Shown: piece after piece, positions 45,598 to 58,099 of the stretch | How positions within the stretch are numbered: position 1 is the stretch's first letter | How the letters are laid out: each line of letters starts with the position of its first letter | Origin: Sclerodactyla briareus | Taxonomy: Eukaryota > Echinodermata > Holothuroidea > Dendrochirotida > Sclerodactylidae | Direction of reading: 5' to 3' | Length of the DNA stretch: 64,000 nt | Assembly (NCBI GenBank): GCA_026419785.1 | Contig: JAODTK010000444.1 | Location: 62,001-126,000, forward strand | The notes under the pieces: generated by a model | Databases searched by the model: none | What the model was told of the DNA's origin: nothing | The model's input: only the letters and a program-made list of their open reading frames with translations | Made by a program: the position numbers and the translations under genes

Positions 45598-45914
45598 GCG
45601 CTTTTGGATTCTTCAAGGAAAGTTGCCAAAGGACACTTAATGACCTGGAGGAAATGTAGGGAGGCCCAGGATTATCCTCCCCATCAGGGAAAGAAGCTAT
45701 GGACATCGGTGTAAGAAATGAAGAGGACGTAACTGAGCTTTGAATCAGCCGAGACTGCCACGGTGAAAACTGGAGCGATGCCATGGAACTGGCGAGACTA
45801 TGAATCTCAGAGGAGCACTTTGGAATCGGCTTGAGACATTGCGAGTAGACTGGAGGTTGCAGCACAGCCACAGAGAGCGCTTAGTGCGAGGAGAGACAGC
45901 TGGATCAGATCAAG
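45598..45914 (+). CDS. spectrin-like exon (frame-broken), last one recognised
   Basis: Acceptor 'tgctgtcccag', donor 'atcaag/gtaaga', 317 nt, the same length as the first exon in the window. Pieces are ALLDSSRKVAKGHLMTWRKC, TLNDLEEM, IGVRNEEDVTEL and ATESA. Several frame breaks. Confidence 0.6.
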
Positions 45915-48900
45915 GTAAGATACTTCATACATCAATGGCTGACATGACAAACTTCGGAACTTTAGGGAATTGCATAAAGTTTGCAAAATCGACCCAGATG
46001 ACCTCAAGATGACCTTGTTCTTGTCAGAACAAAAATTAGTCACAGTTTACGATGAATGTAGAACACGATAGAGGCACTAATAAGAATTGTGCACAAAATT
46101 AAACAACTGGACTTTGTGAAGTACCGTCAGCAGGCAAGTAAACCACCTAATAAACATGACATAACTACTCACATAAAATCCTGATCTTTGGACCCCTCTC
46201 TAAGATTACCCCCAGTCATAAAATCTGACCACGCTGGCTCGTCTGCGCTACGGTGCACGCGAGAGTGCGGGTTTGATTGGCTGAGTAAGTCCTCACTAAG
46301 TGGCACCAGGAGGAGATCTGACCTGTGTGACGTAGAATATCCGATTGGAAACGATCTCACCTGGATTGGAACAGTCAGGCTATATTATGTGTGGTCGTCA
46401 TAGCAGGGAGTCTTTGCTGCTCCAGCTACTTCTCACCTAAAACAGCACAATTTTCTGAGATTGGGCCACCTTGTCTGTTCCTGTTTGTTTTGAAGTCCCT
46501 TTTGTGTTGATTAACCAAACTGCAGATCGATTTAGGGTCTGCAGTTTTATGGGTGGACTCCCCAATCAGCCCCAGCCCGTAATCCCCCTCTCCCTAGCTC
46601 CCTCTTCAATGAGGACCAACTCCCCAACTTTCCTCCTGTCTTCTTCGGCTTAAGTTCCATTCAACCTTTGCAATATTCAAGAAAAATATCAATGATATCG
46701 AAATGACTGCCACATCTTGGATACCTCATCTACAAGAAGAACTCAGTCAGAATTACAGCACCCAAATCATTCCGATTTTTGGATAAAATCGTGATCAGTA
46801 CGCATATTTTCAAAAGCTATCTGCGAAATATCATTTGTTTCGTAACTGCTAAGTCTCCTTTTGGTGTGAATTTCAAACAAACTTCAAACCTAAATAATGT
46901 TAATTGTACACACACATGCCTTCAGTGACCCTGACTCACTGGCATGAAGTACTGCCAACTCGACACATTAATGACCTCCTATCACTCCTTGAATCTCTTT
47001 CATTGTTCGCTGGACCAAGTAGGCTCTAAGTTCATGTTATCTGAATGAAACTTATATTACTTATTATTTATTTAAATTTACTCAGAATCAGGGCATGTTT
47101 CTGATGGGAAGCTTCTCAGTTTGTGCACCTTCAACCCTGCTCTATATTGCTGAACAACGTTACCATAGCTACCATGGACCGTACCTAAGCTTGCCACAAG
47201 CTTGAACAATCAATCACACAAATTAGGCGGATATATCTTACACCTAATGACTCAGTTGGTTTGTGTTGAAGTACACATGACTCCTGTTAGCACATGCACG
47301 GAATTTTGTGGATAATCCTCACCACTAGGTTAGCATGACAAACACTGCAACATGCAACTACACACACATAATAGCATATACTGCCAGTGGGTGCACAAAG
47401 TTACTCACTCTTGCTTGTTGCAAAGGAGTATTGAGGAATTGGTTTATATCAAATGTGCGATACGGCTTTTAGCTCGACTGGGGAATGTGTCTACTTTCCA
47501 ATTTCAACCAGTGCAATCACATCACCCTGTTTTAAAGCTGGCTGAAGCCTGTTATAATAATGAATAATAATAATAATAATGCTAATATAAATGATACTTC
47601 CCTAATATAGCGCCAAATACCAAAAGCCTCGGGCGCTTCACAAACCATAAAAAGTAGCATACACTTAAATGAAAATGAAACCTAAATATCAGTATATATA
47701 TATGTATAAAAAACCTGTAAAAAAAACCTAAAACGTTCCACCATAGAGGTGTAACACTACTGTGATACCAGGTATCCTCTGAGCCCTAAGCTACATCCCT
47801 CCCATTCCTGTCCAGTTCTGTCACATATTCCTCATGTCAAAAAATTCGTCTCACCTACAGTTTTTCTTTCATTCCGGAACTGAAAGTGAATTCACCAAAC
47901 CTGCAACTCAAATGGAAAGTGATGGAGTACAGGAAGTTTGGGTGATCGTAATAGCTTAAATGATCACCTCAACAAGAAATTTGTCCCTGCATGTGAAACC
48001 GAACGTCACTTTGCCGTCATTCCATCAGTACTTGACATTCACTTGTTCGACCTAGAGAAGTTTTTTCTTGGACCACTGCATACCATGTGTAGCTGTTTTG
48101 CAACTCACCAGTGTCGTCCAGAAGGCAAATATGACTTGAGCTGAAGGCGGCTCATGCCATCGGCCACAGTAAGCAACCCAGAGAATCAGACTGGATAGGA
48201 CGATGAATACCTTTATTTTCGGTCCGCAACACCGCATCACTACCGTACATCCTCCATCCCTTTGTCTTCTAAACTCGGAAATAGCAATCAGCTATAAATA
48301 CGAATACCATAGCGCAAAATATATCGTAATTCATATAGCACACAAAATTACCATTTCCCGCCATGCAGACGCAATAAACACAGACTAACGCAGCAACATG
48401 CAACAAGTCCCTCCATACCAGACATCCCCAACAAAGAATAACCACGGCAATCACAACCAGCGTAATTAACGTCCCATTACCACTTACTATAATTTATAAT
48501 AAATACGTACCCTCGTGGCTCCAGTGTGGCCACAACCTCCATAATTGAAAGTATAAATATAGTTGTCTAAATTCACACCATGCTGGTCAGTACTCTGGCC
48601 ATCCACCCTAAACGCAAACGCCCAAGTGAGGAAAGAGAGTCGTCCTCATAGGACCTCTGCTTTATAATGCACACGTGACTGGAAGTCGGAACTATTCTCA
48701 ATTAGCCGCCAACTGGAACGAGCCCAATTACTACCTGTACTCATAACGGGGCGCATATAACAACAAGTATCATCTCATGCAAAGAGAATCATGCATGCTT
48801 TTCACAACACTAAGTATCAAGCCTTGAAAAGACTTTTTTCATTGTGATCATCCAAAAGTATCAAGCATCAGGAAAGTATAGTACTGATCTATATATAACT

Positions 48901-49429
48901 GAAGGAGAGGGGATTGTTTCAAATCAGGCTGCAAGCAATGTGTATTTTATCATTTTATTTTATTGCCTCTAGTTCAGCGACTTCCTTGTTTCGATACAAT
49001 AGTTTTTAGGAAATTGTACGCAGAGTTAAGCATTCTGTCCATTTTCAGTTTGCAAATATCTAGTTCTCGGGTTTGTTACCAGATGCATTACTGATGCTTG
49101 CTGTTTGCTGTTTTGCAATGATTAACTTTTTTTAGAGCTGTCAATCGGTTTCCCGGACAACTCCCACCCGACAATTCCCACCCCAACAAAAAGGCAAGAG
49201 TCCCACCCACTGTGACCTAACTTTCAGACCCTAACCTCTATCTTACCATAAAAACATTCCTTGAGGGGGAACTGGTCCGTGTGGAAATTGTCCGGGGGAA
49301 TGTCCGGTCAAATCATGTTGAACGGTAGTGGATGATGTTGTTACATGCATGAGATCTATTGCATAAATTGCAGAGGCTTGGCAGGGCAAATGCGGAGCAC
49401 TCACAAAAAAATCAGACTGCTGGCTCAAA
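45915..49429. other. no gene recognised
   Basis: About 3.5 kb of AT-rich sequence. 47563-47650 has an AAT tail plus 'taatatagcgcc' resembling the 3' end of the SINE family. Open frames at 46188, 47352, 47938 and 48203 lack domain content. The spectrin gene may continue here undetected. Confidence 0.4.
47563..47650. mobile_element. SINE 3'-end fragment
   Basis: (AAT)n followed by 'taatatagcgcca' and 'gggcgcttcacaaacc', the same tail module as at 5780 and 56587. Confidence 0.5.
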
Positions 49430-50200
49430 TGTCGGCGATTCAGGCCTCTTTTTAATTCCTTGACCGAGTCAGGGATCTAATAACAGTCTGAACAAGTGTG
49501 TGGTGTGATGCCCTGGCATTGTCAACGATAACGTCCAGAATGCTTGGGTCCATTCAAACTGAAATTTGGTGTATGACTTCTTAGTTAGAGTACAATCACC
49601 CTATCGGTTTTTGGTGGGCAGACCAGGTGTCATTTGGGACATAAAATGGAAATTGTGAAAAATGATATAGGTGATTTTAGCTTGTTAAGATCATAACTTG
49701 ACCCCACTTCGATGGAATGAAGCCTCTCTTGGTTCGTGGGTCCCATAAAGTCACGTTCTCTCTAGTTTTGCCGGTCAATAAAGGTCATCTGAGTCTTTTA
49801 GAGGTCGAAGTCTGAGGCGGAAATCTTGTGAGAGGATAAGTCCAGACTGCTTTAATTGGACCATCAAGCTGACATTGCGTGTGTATCTTCCTATGGGTTG
49901 TACAAGAACTCTATTGTTTTTGTGTAACTTGGGGATCCGGTTTGGGAAAAAGGGGAAATGTATTTTGCCAATTTCAATTTCAGCTTGTTAACAGAATAAT
50001 TGACCCACCGGTGTGATGATGAAGCTCATACTGACGCAGAGTGGATGTAGCTCATTTATGGTGTGTGTCCCCTTATTGAGTACTGACCTCTACTACCTTG
50101 GTCAAGGTATCTGAGGTTACAAACCTCAAGTTAAGGTCCTGAAGTAGCCATAAATCAATAAGCCCCTTGGCTTTCTGGTTTCTCCCATGCAACTGGTCCG
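49430..50200. mobile_element. dispersed repeat, copy 1
   Basis: Starts 'ttaattccttgaccgagtca' and ends 'ccccttggctttctggttt'. Internal words 'gaaatttggtgtat', 'cataacttgaccccac', 'ggtcatctgag' and 'agaggtcgaagtctgag' occur in the same order in 51830-52880. No coding frame and no terminal repeats seen; probably a non-autonomous transposon or satellite-derived element. Confidence 0.65.
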
Positions 50201-51829
50201 TTTCCTGTCTATTCGTTGTCCATATTTTTGCTCATATTTTTAGTCTCTCATTTTTCTTGGACGCTACTCTCTGCCTACCTACATAACAACCCAATTCCTT
50301 GATTTTCATAATAAACTATGGGAGTGGCGGTAATGGTTAAACCACAGCATTGGAATCACCCTCCACAAAGCCGATGCCATCTGCACTTGGTGCACTGTAT
50401 TCTATAAACTTTATACACCCGCTACCCAACGTTGGAATCTGCGCATTCCTGATTATTGAATATACCAAATTTAGGCAGTTCCTATTTTGCCCATCTTGTA
50501 ACTGTATATGAACACCACCGACAGAACGACATGCATGCGTGAATTTTCCAGATACTGATGGATGATACTATGATGTAGCAATTAACCTTCTTTCGCGTTC
50601 ACAGCATCAACATGACGCGTATTGTAACACGAGGGTTTTTTTGATTTGTTTTCAACACAATAAAAGGAAGAAAAAATCTCAGTGGGGGAGGTGGGTGCAT
50701 GGGGGGGCAAACATCCTTCCTGGGGGAGCCCGACCCCCCCATGCCCCCTGTCCTCTACGTGCCACTGTGGTCCTGTCACAATTTTAGGTGTTAGCGGCAA
50801 TACTCTCACGCTTCATCTGATTGAATTGGAAACTTGAGGCACATGTACACCTAGTTAAATCTTGAATATTAGAATGTGGAATTACTGCATGTCTGCTGCG
50901 AACTCTATTTTGCAAGTTCACACAAAAACTTGGTAATTTACCCAAACTTGGTGGTGGGGACAATGTTTTGATCCCAATTATGTTTTTTTTGGTTTGATTC
51001 TTGAACTTTGTCGGATTCAAAGAAACTTAGTAGATGTGGATGCAGTTGGTCCTGACAACAGGTAAGGTCAGTTTCAAAGTAACAGCTAGGAGGTCAAATG
51101 GAACATTTTAAGCGCTATGGAAACGGACCTACGGGCCACCGCGGCTTGGCTGCGGCCTTGCCTCATCACAGCGAGCTCCCTCATCTTTTCCTATTCATTA
51201 TAACATGCAGATACCCTAGCCCGCAACTACTCCTGCCCATGAGACCGTTATCTTGTGACAACACAATGATTTATGCATGAAAAACCGAAGGTCCAACTGG
51301 ACGCAGCGGCTGCTTGTAACCTAAAAATAGATGAATGAATTGGTCGGCGGCCATGGCCAGTGAGAGTTCGCCGGTCGGCTGTGTTTATGCGTGATGTCAA
51401 AAGTTTTTGCCAATCTGTTTTACTCTGCTCTCTCTAAAGAGATCCACAACAGTTATTTTTATGGGGAATACAGTCGGGCGGTTCACCTCATCAACATGAC
51501 TAGTTGATATGGTTCAGTGGAATGAATCATGAATGTGCAATTGAGACGGCTAACCAGGAAACCACTTAGTGATGGTGTGAATCTAAATGGTGGTCCAAAT
51601 AAGGGTTTCTAAATTGGTCTCTAATGCACCCTCCCTCCCCTAGAGGTGACCAAAAAATACAAGGTGGTACGACTGATACCATACTGCAGCATCATATCCT
51701 AATGGAATAGGTAGGCATGATGCACTTTTTCGTGCTGCAATCTTCTATGTCCAGGTTCACTTCCAATTCCCATTTTAATCTTCCTGTCACATGACAAGGT
51801 CATCTAACGGGACGTTGGCTTTGCGGAAG
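50201..51829. other. no feature recognised
   Basis: Spacer between two dispersed-repeat copies. G/C-runs occur near 50700-50750. Confidence 0.4.
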
Positions 51830-52880
51830 CCAGTCAGAACTGGCATTGGTTTTTGATTCCTTGACGAAGTCAGAGGAATATAGCAGTCAGTCTTGTGTGT
51901 TGTGGTGTGTGTGTTGTGTGACGCCGAGCTCGTAAACACGATAAGTGATCGGTCTGAGTTAGAATCAGTCACATATTCTGGGGTAGTTTGTTCCCCAAGG
52001 ATGAGTAAATGATCCCGATTGTTTGGGTCAGGTCGAGGTTCATCTGAGGCACTAGAGGTCAAATCTGAAAACTTTGTAACACGAGTAGTCCAGAATGGTT
52101 GGTCAGATCAAGTGAAATTTGGTGTATAGCTTTCTTATGGGGAGTACAGGAACCCGATTGTTTTTGGTTCAGGTCAGGGGGGGATTTGGGTCAAAAATAG
52201 AAAATGTGTGAAAAGTCAATATTTTGGCCAATTTTGGCTTGTAACGCGATAACTCGACCCCACTGGGATGGTTGAAGCTCATACTTGGCATGTGTTTTTC
52301 CCATGATGAGTACATGAACCCTATTGTTTTGGGGTCAGGTCAGAGGTCATCTAAGGTAACAGAGGTCAAAGTCGGAAAAATCGTAACACGCAAGTCCAGA
52401 TATTGGTCTTAACAAGTGAAATTTAGTGTATAGCTCTTATGAGAGAGTAACACGGCCACCCTGTGTTTTTGTTCAGGTCGGGGTGAATTTTGGTCAAAAT
52501 AGGAAAATAGTGAGAAGTTGATATTTTGGCCAATTTTGGCCTTGTAAACACGATCCTCACCCCACCGGATGGATGAAGCTAATTCGTGGTATGTGTGTTC
52601 CCCATGATGAGTACATGAACCCTATTGTTTTGGGGTCAGGTCAGAGGTCATCTGAGTCACTAGAGGTCAAGTCTGAAAACCTTGAAATTAGTGTGTAGCT
52701 CCCTTATCAAGAGTATAGGAGCCCTATTGGTTGGTTGGGGAACATGGGGAATTGTTAGACGTTATGGGTCCCATAATGAGCTGGTGCAATCTCCCATTTG
52801 TCCCCTAGTGTCTGGTATAGGTTGTCAGAAAGAGTCAAGGAATCACTAAGCCTTTTGGCTTTCTGGTTTTACATGGGAGC
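51830..52880. mobile_element. dispersed repeat, copy 2, with internal tandem units of about 290 bp
   Basis: Same start ('ttgattccttgacgaagtca') and end ('agccttttggctttctggtt') as 49430-50200, but longer because an internal unit ('gtaacacg..aactcgaccccac' ... 'ccatgatgagtacatgaacc' ... 'gggtcaggtcagaggtcatc') is present about three times instead of one or two. Confidence 0.7.
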
Positions 52881-53019
52881 TGGAATAGTGCTCATTTCCA
52901 AAATTGATTTTCGTTTTTGATATGTGAATGATTGAGAGAGCGAGTTCTGGTTCAAATAGACAGCGCAGGAGGTTTAAACCGCCAATGTGTATATTCCCGC
53001 TTTTGAGCAATCTTTAGGA

Positions 53020-53470
53020 AGAAGTACCGTATCTAACACCCCATAAAGACCTCCCATTTGGTCAGATAGACCAAGATAGCCTTCATCCATCAAGTTTTTT
53101 TGTAATCCATGGAAGCTACGAATCAGTCGCATAAATTATGCAAATTTGACCACGAGGCGCCGTGAAATGACTTTTAACTTTGTCAGGAACACATGTACCC
53201 CCCATCCACCAAGTTTCGTTCAAATCAGGCTAAGTTTGGAAAATCGCACATTTGACCTCTGATGACCTTGAAATGACCTCCACATTTTTCAAGATTAACT
53301 AAAACTAACTAAACTGGAACTAACTTAAATTTCGTAGGGCAGAGTTATTGACGCTAACGACTAATAGTTTCTGGTGCCGGAGGCTACAACACCCAAAACC
53401 ATAATATACCTGGACACTAACAGTGTCGTGGGGATAAAGTAAGATGTTGCAAATACATAAATCAGCCATT
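53020..53470. repeat. dispersed repeat of the 'CCAAAACCATAATA' type
   Basis: Contains 'catccaccaagtttcgttca', 'tttgacctctgatgaccttg', 'gttattgacgctaacgac' and 'cacccaaaaccataatacc'. The end part matches 45230-45400. Non-coding. Confidence 0.55.
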
Positions 53471-56400
53471 CCACCCATCTGGGTAACAGGTTATAATTTT
53501 ATTTTGAAAAAGATCAAATGTATAGCACAATATATAGCACAAATAGTGCACAAGAAAGTCGACTATTAGGTCGCCAATTAGCCTCTAGTGTTTCGGGCAG
53601 ACTTTCACTCCAATGCTCTAGAACCCTGGAAATATTTTTACTACTTTTTCACTTGCTGACTATTGACTGCTTTATGAAGGGTGTAATTGTTACCTGTGAA
53701 GTGAGACAGTTACTTTCATTTATTCATATGTTCGGTTCTGTGCTACTAATTTTAAAGTGAGAGTGAAAGCACAACAATTAAGGCTGATAATAGCCTGGTC
53801 TTGGAAATGGGGGAACATTTCATATTGTCTTCACATAGTTTTGTGGGAATGAATGTCAATATCATTATTTTTTCCTTGGGGAGGGGGGTTGACTTTTTGC
53901 ACTTTCAACCTTATACATTCGCCTACCTATCATGCCTAAATCGTCACAGAGATAATCATTACTTGAGGGAACTGTCTTTGCTCAATGACCTTGAAGTTTT
54001 GCCTCAAAGTCATTTGATCCACTGCAGTCAGAGTGACTTCAATAAATAGACATTGAACATAACAGTTGATTGCATGGATTTTTTTTTATTAGCCACAAAA
54101 GAAATCAACTGAACATTTGGAAGCAATTCTGGTTACTCCTTCAGACAACAATCATTGCACACCGTGTTACAAGCAAATATTCTGGGTTCGAAAACTAGCA
54201 GTCACCGGATGTTTTTCCCTGGGTGGCTGTACTGCAGTTGTGATGGGCGAGGTCTTGGTCTTCACTTCTTGGTTCCGCATGTAAGTGCATTGGATTTCCT
54301 GGGGTTACTGGGGTTCGCTACGGAACATTGCAATAAGTCTCGCCTGTCGGCTGTGAGCAGTCACGTTGAACTTGAACTTTCACTCTTCCAGGAACCGAGT
54401 AAGGTGGTTGAGTTCACTGGAAGTAGTTTCAGATGGGGACATAAAATGCGGCCCTGGGAGCAGGTTGGGATTGATACACCCCTGCCTCGATATCATCTGA
54501 GTACTAGTCTAGAAAACAAGGCGAGTTACCGCTGGTGCTCATCCATGATCAATTTGGGCCAGAGGGGTTCCTAGATTAGCCTCAATTGGCTTCCTGAACC
54601 CATAGAAATCAAATCAAATCAAATTCCTGATCAACCCTCTTGATATCACCTGTCCCGATGATTGTAGGTTTACACCGTAGTGATGCGATTCATCATCATC
54701 GAAGTAATCAAAGCTGTTCATAGTCCACATTCACTACTAGGTTAACGACCCATTCTTGATGATTCACTAACCTTTGAATAGGAATCTTGAAGCATTTTGC
54801 AAAGACGTCCATCCTCTGGTTATTTCGATAATGGGTTGATGTGTGCCTTATCCTATAGGAACACACACAATTTGCCAAATTGTGGTCATGAATGAGCAGA
54901 GATTATTGCTCTTAGAATTATTTTGATTCTCCTGTGTTTGATTATTAATGTCATACATTTATATAGGACTCTATAAAACCTATACAAGAGAAGAATGAAT
55001 CCCCCTCTGCTTGGAACCTCTACTAGGGCACAGAGAAGGGACGTAGGGGATAAAGGGTGAGGGGGAGGGAATACCCATCCTCAGGTATGCCACACAACTG
55101 GAATGAAAGCTATGGACACCATTAGTTAACCATAGGGTCATCACACAGTTTTACCAAGGTATTTCTGCATTGGTTGATCGTTACCCTAATTCACACTGTC
55201 TCAAGAGGGTTGGTCGTTTCGTGTATTGATTACAACACATTGCATCGGAAAATTGCGTTAAAAAAAAAGTACACATTTTCGGCAAAACGTAAGTGTTACG
55301 GTTCTGTGAATTTTGTACTTTTTTTCGAACGTGAAACACTCGTTGAAGACGAATAGTCTGGCAGAACGAGAAGGGCGATGGGGTTGCCAACCCGGTAACT
55401 ATGTGAAAAATGCCAGACACTCGGTGGCACATTGGGGGGTGCATGGTCGATAAGGGGTAAGTATTCGTAGTTCAACAGATTTTCACAACCCGCTCCTGTT
55501 TTGTAGACACAGTAAATACTGTGATTTTGTACCTTGATAACAGAAAGATGGAAAGATGTTCCCACATATAAGTACATGAGATTATTCTCCATTTTTCTTC
55601 ATTTAGTTTTCTTCTTTAGATCCCATCTATGGTTTGTCTGATACACTGGGCTACATAGCTCGCTTTTTCATGTGCATCTGATTAGCTGGTTCTCAAAGAT
55701 TGTTTCACTGTAATTGTCATACGTTACCCCTTGTGATTTATCACAAATTTCACAACAAAGGAATAACATGGATCATATATCCTGTTCACGTGACTATTCG
55801 CCTCTTAGCTGTAAAGCCTCATGTAAAACTAATGATAATGGGTAGTTGGGGGAGTGAGGAAGACATCCTACAGTTGCAAATCTTACACCAAGTGATCTGA
55901 CTCAGCCACTGACGTAATAAGGAACTCAAATAAAGCAACTGTTCTTATACAAGGAACCGTTTTTCCATTTTCATAAAGGAAGCAAGTATTTTTACAGTTG
56001 GAATGCAAAAACAGAATGGGAGGGGAAATGAAACAATATTGCTCAAGGGGAGTAGGTTAAATAGGTTAATAGAATGAGTGAAAATGTAACACATTGTTAT
56101 GACACCTATCATGAATAATGGACTTGTTCACAAATAATATTTCAGGATTGTATTACACATTATTTACATTCCAAATGTCAAATTATTCAATATTGGATAG
56201 TGAACGAATCAGTTTAAATTCCATAGGACAGTTGATTTGCTATTATTATTGTGTAGACATTCATGGAGACATGGTGCAAGTTCAGCATGAATTGAAAATG
56301 GACAGGTTGTCTGCCATGTCCTTATGATATCTTCTCAAAACGAGGCTGTATATTTTGTCTAACTGACATTGAAACATTGAATTAGGGGGGGTCAGAACCC

Positions 56401-57342
56401 CCTATGACCTAAGTGATCAATTAATTCACACAACACAAAAACTGATTTTTTGCAGTCAGTAGAAGTTTTGCAGCTGTTAATTAGCAAATAAGTTGGAAGG
56501 ACCAAATGTAATCTACATGCAAGTTTGATTGAAATCAGACAAACCTTACTTAAAAATGGTCTTCACTCAAAGTTATGTCTATAGGAATAATAATATTAAT
56601 AATACCTCATTCTTATATATCGCTTTTCTACATCGAGGACATGCTCAACGCTCTTTACAGATATTACCTCTGATCATTAGTGACTTGTCACACCCGTCCA
56701 AATAGTCCGAATAGGGCTGCCACATACGGCGCTCCCTACTCTTCACAAGTCACCTCACAAGGTACCCACTTTAAACACGTGGGTGACGTGGGACATTCCA
56801 AGAGAATATGCATTGTCCAACACGCTGCGGAAAGTCCTCGTGCTTCCAATGGGCTCGAAACTTGCATCAATAGTTTGCATTCTTGAGATATACCAACTGA
56901 GGTATCCGCCTCCCACAGTATTCCAACGTACTTGAAAGTAGAAAATTTGACCTTGAGATGACCCAAACCTGAAGTATCTACATCCGCCAAGTTCTGTTGA
57001 AATGAACACATACTTACATTTACACACGCCTATGGCAATATGCATGTATCCGTATTGTACAGTGTGATTTCGCCTCTGGCAAGGATTCACTTAAGCCTAC
57101 AATGGTTCCTTTGAATAATAGTCTGTTAGTAATATGTGTCTTCAATTTGTGGTGTGGTGTCCATTCGATTGCCTGCCAATATATCATCATAGCATGATAC
57201 AATAACAGTTTTTAGAGGTACCATAATGTGATGTAGATTGCAAATAGAATCTAACGCTGTGTAGGTATAACTTTTTAACCCTATTTGATCGAAGTATGTA
57301 AGTGTTATGATCAGGTTTCATTCTTCAATGCCACCTTCCTAG
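53471..57342. other. no gene recognised
   Basis: Mostly AT-rich. 54155-54574 is open for 139 codons on the + strand, but I see no domain, no start context and no splice support, so it is not called. A SINE tail lies at 56587. Confidence 0.4.
56587..56770. mobile_element. SINE 3'-end fragment
   Basis: AAT-rich tail, then 'cttatatatcgcttttctac', 'tcgaggacatgctcaa', 'gctctttacagatattacc'. The same module appears in the 5780-6112 SINE as 'atatagcgatttccaacg', 'tcgtggacattctcaaagc', 'gtacgatatcacc'. Confidence 0.55.
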
Positions 57343-57494
57343 TCATGTACTGTTCTGTACGTCGCTGTTCCCATGGTATTCTGTTTTGGGCCTTCCATCC
57401 AATGTTTCATGACGTGTCATATAAGAGCCTTCCTCCTCGTCCTGGAGCGATCGGTTTTTGCCGTCTTTGGTCTCCCTCCTCGTCAGATAATGCC
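57343..57494 (-). CDS. candidate cytoplasmic tail exon of the LRR gene
   Basis: On the - strand, after 'aacacttaccag', one frame is open to a stop: HYLTRRETKDGKNRSLQDEE, GSYMTRHETLDGRPKTEY, ending NSDVQNST. The charged, Tyr-containing sequence fits the intracellular tail of a receptor. The link to the LRR gene is by position and strand only, and no transmembrane segment was found between them. Confidence 0.4.
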
Positions 57495-57615
57495 CTGGTA
57501 AGTGTTTAGTCAGGCTCCGCCGCCAGTGATTCTTCAGTCTAGGGATCCCGGTCATATGGGCCTTCCCAGTACTACCATTGGTAATCCCAACAATTACCAT
57601 GCTACCGGAAGTGTA

Positions 57616-57950
57616 TCAGATTTGGGTGTCGCAGGTCGGGCTGCATTTTGTATCCAAGGCCTGGAGGACAATGATGCTGACATGAGCGTGAGTGTTTTTT
57701 GACAGGGGAGCATGTCCCTCTCTTGGAGTCGGTGGGTTCGGCTGAATGTAACTCTGAGTCGAGGTGCTGTTAATGGTCTCGTTCATGTAGGGACCACTGT
57801 TCATCGTTGCCCGTGTCTCGTGAGGGACAGGTGTGGGGGTGTTTCAATCCTTGGTGGGGGGCGGTTGAACATGGGTGGAGGAGGATCCCATGTAGTATTA
57901 GGTGATGTTATGGTGCCTGGGGCCGTTGACGGTGGTGGCATGTTGTAGCT
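57616..57950 (-). CDS. candidate S/T/P-rich stalk exon of the LRR gene
   Basis: - strand frames read NMPPPSTAPGTITSPNTTWD then PPPPMFNRPPPR, and after a frame change GPYMNETINSTSTQSYIQPN. Rich in Pro, Ser and Thr, with N-glycosylation sequons (NTT, NET, NST), as in extracellular stalks of LRR receptors. Boundaries unknown. Confidence 0.4.
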
Positions 57951-58099
57951 AGGGTTATTGGTGAACTTCCTGCATTCTTCCTTCCTGCAAACTTATTCTT
58001 CAACCTGACAGCCATGCACAGTATACAAATCCCAAGCCATTGCTAATCCACTACTATAAGGCTATCTTATTATGTAGAGGAAGTACCATCCTCTGTTCC

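Larger units (their letters stand above)
2809..45914 (+). other. span of a giant spectrin-repeat gene (partial)
   Basis: At least 22 candidate exons on the + strand share acceptor/donor signals and encode heptad-rich helical peptides with the spectrin-repeat hallmark of a Trp near the middle of helix A or C (for example WLKAEEDNIDRM, WLKEQNEELDKY, EWEDFDG). Many are 145-205 nt, as in nesprin genes. No calponin-homology, plakin, GAS2, KASH, WW or ZZ domain is visible, so nesprin, plakin (MACF/dystonin) and dystrophin families cannot be separated; nesprin is my weak preference from exon size and monotony. Such proteins link actin or the nuclear envelope to the cytoskeleton. Frame breaks occur in most exons. 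The gene is interrupted by two DIRS elements and several minisatellites, all in introns. Confidence 0.7.

Noticed and set aside
54155..54574. 139-codon open frame on the + strand
   Set aside because: No recognised domain, no splice or start support; one such frame is not unexpected in 64 kb.
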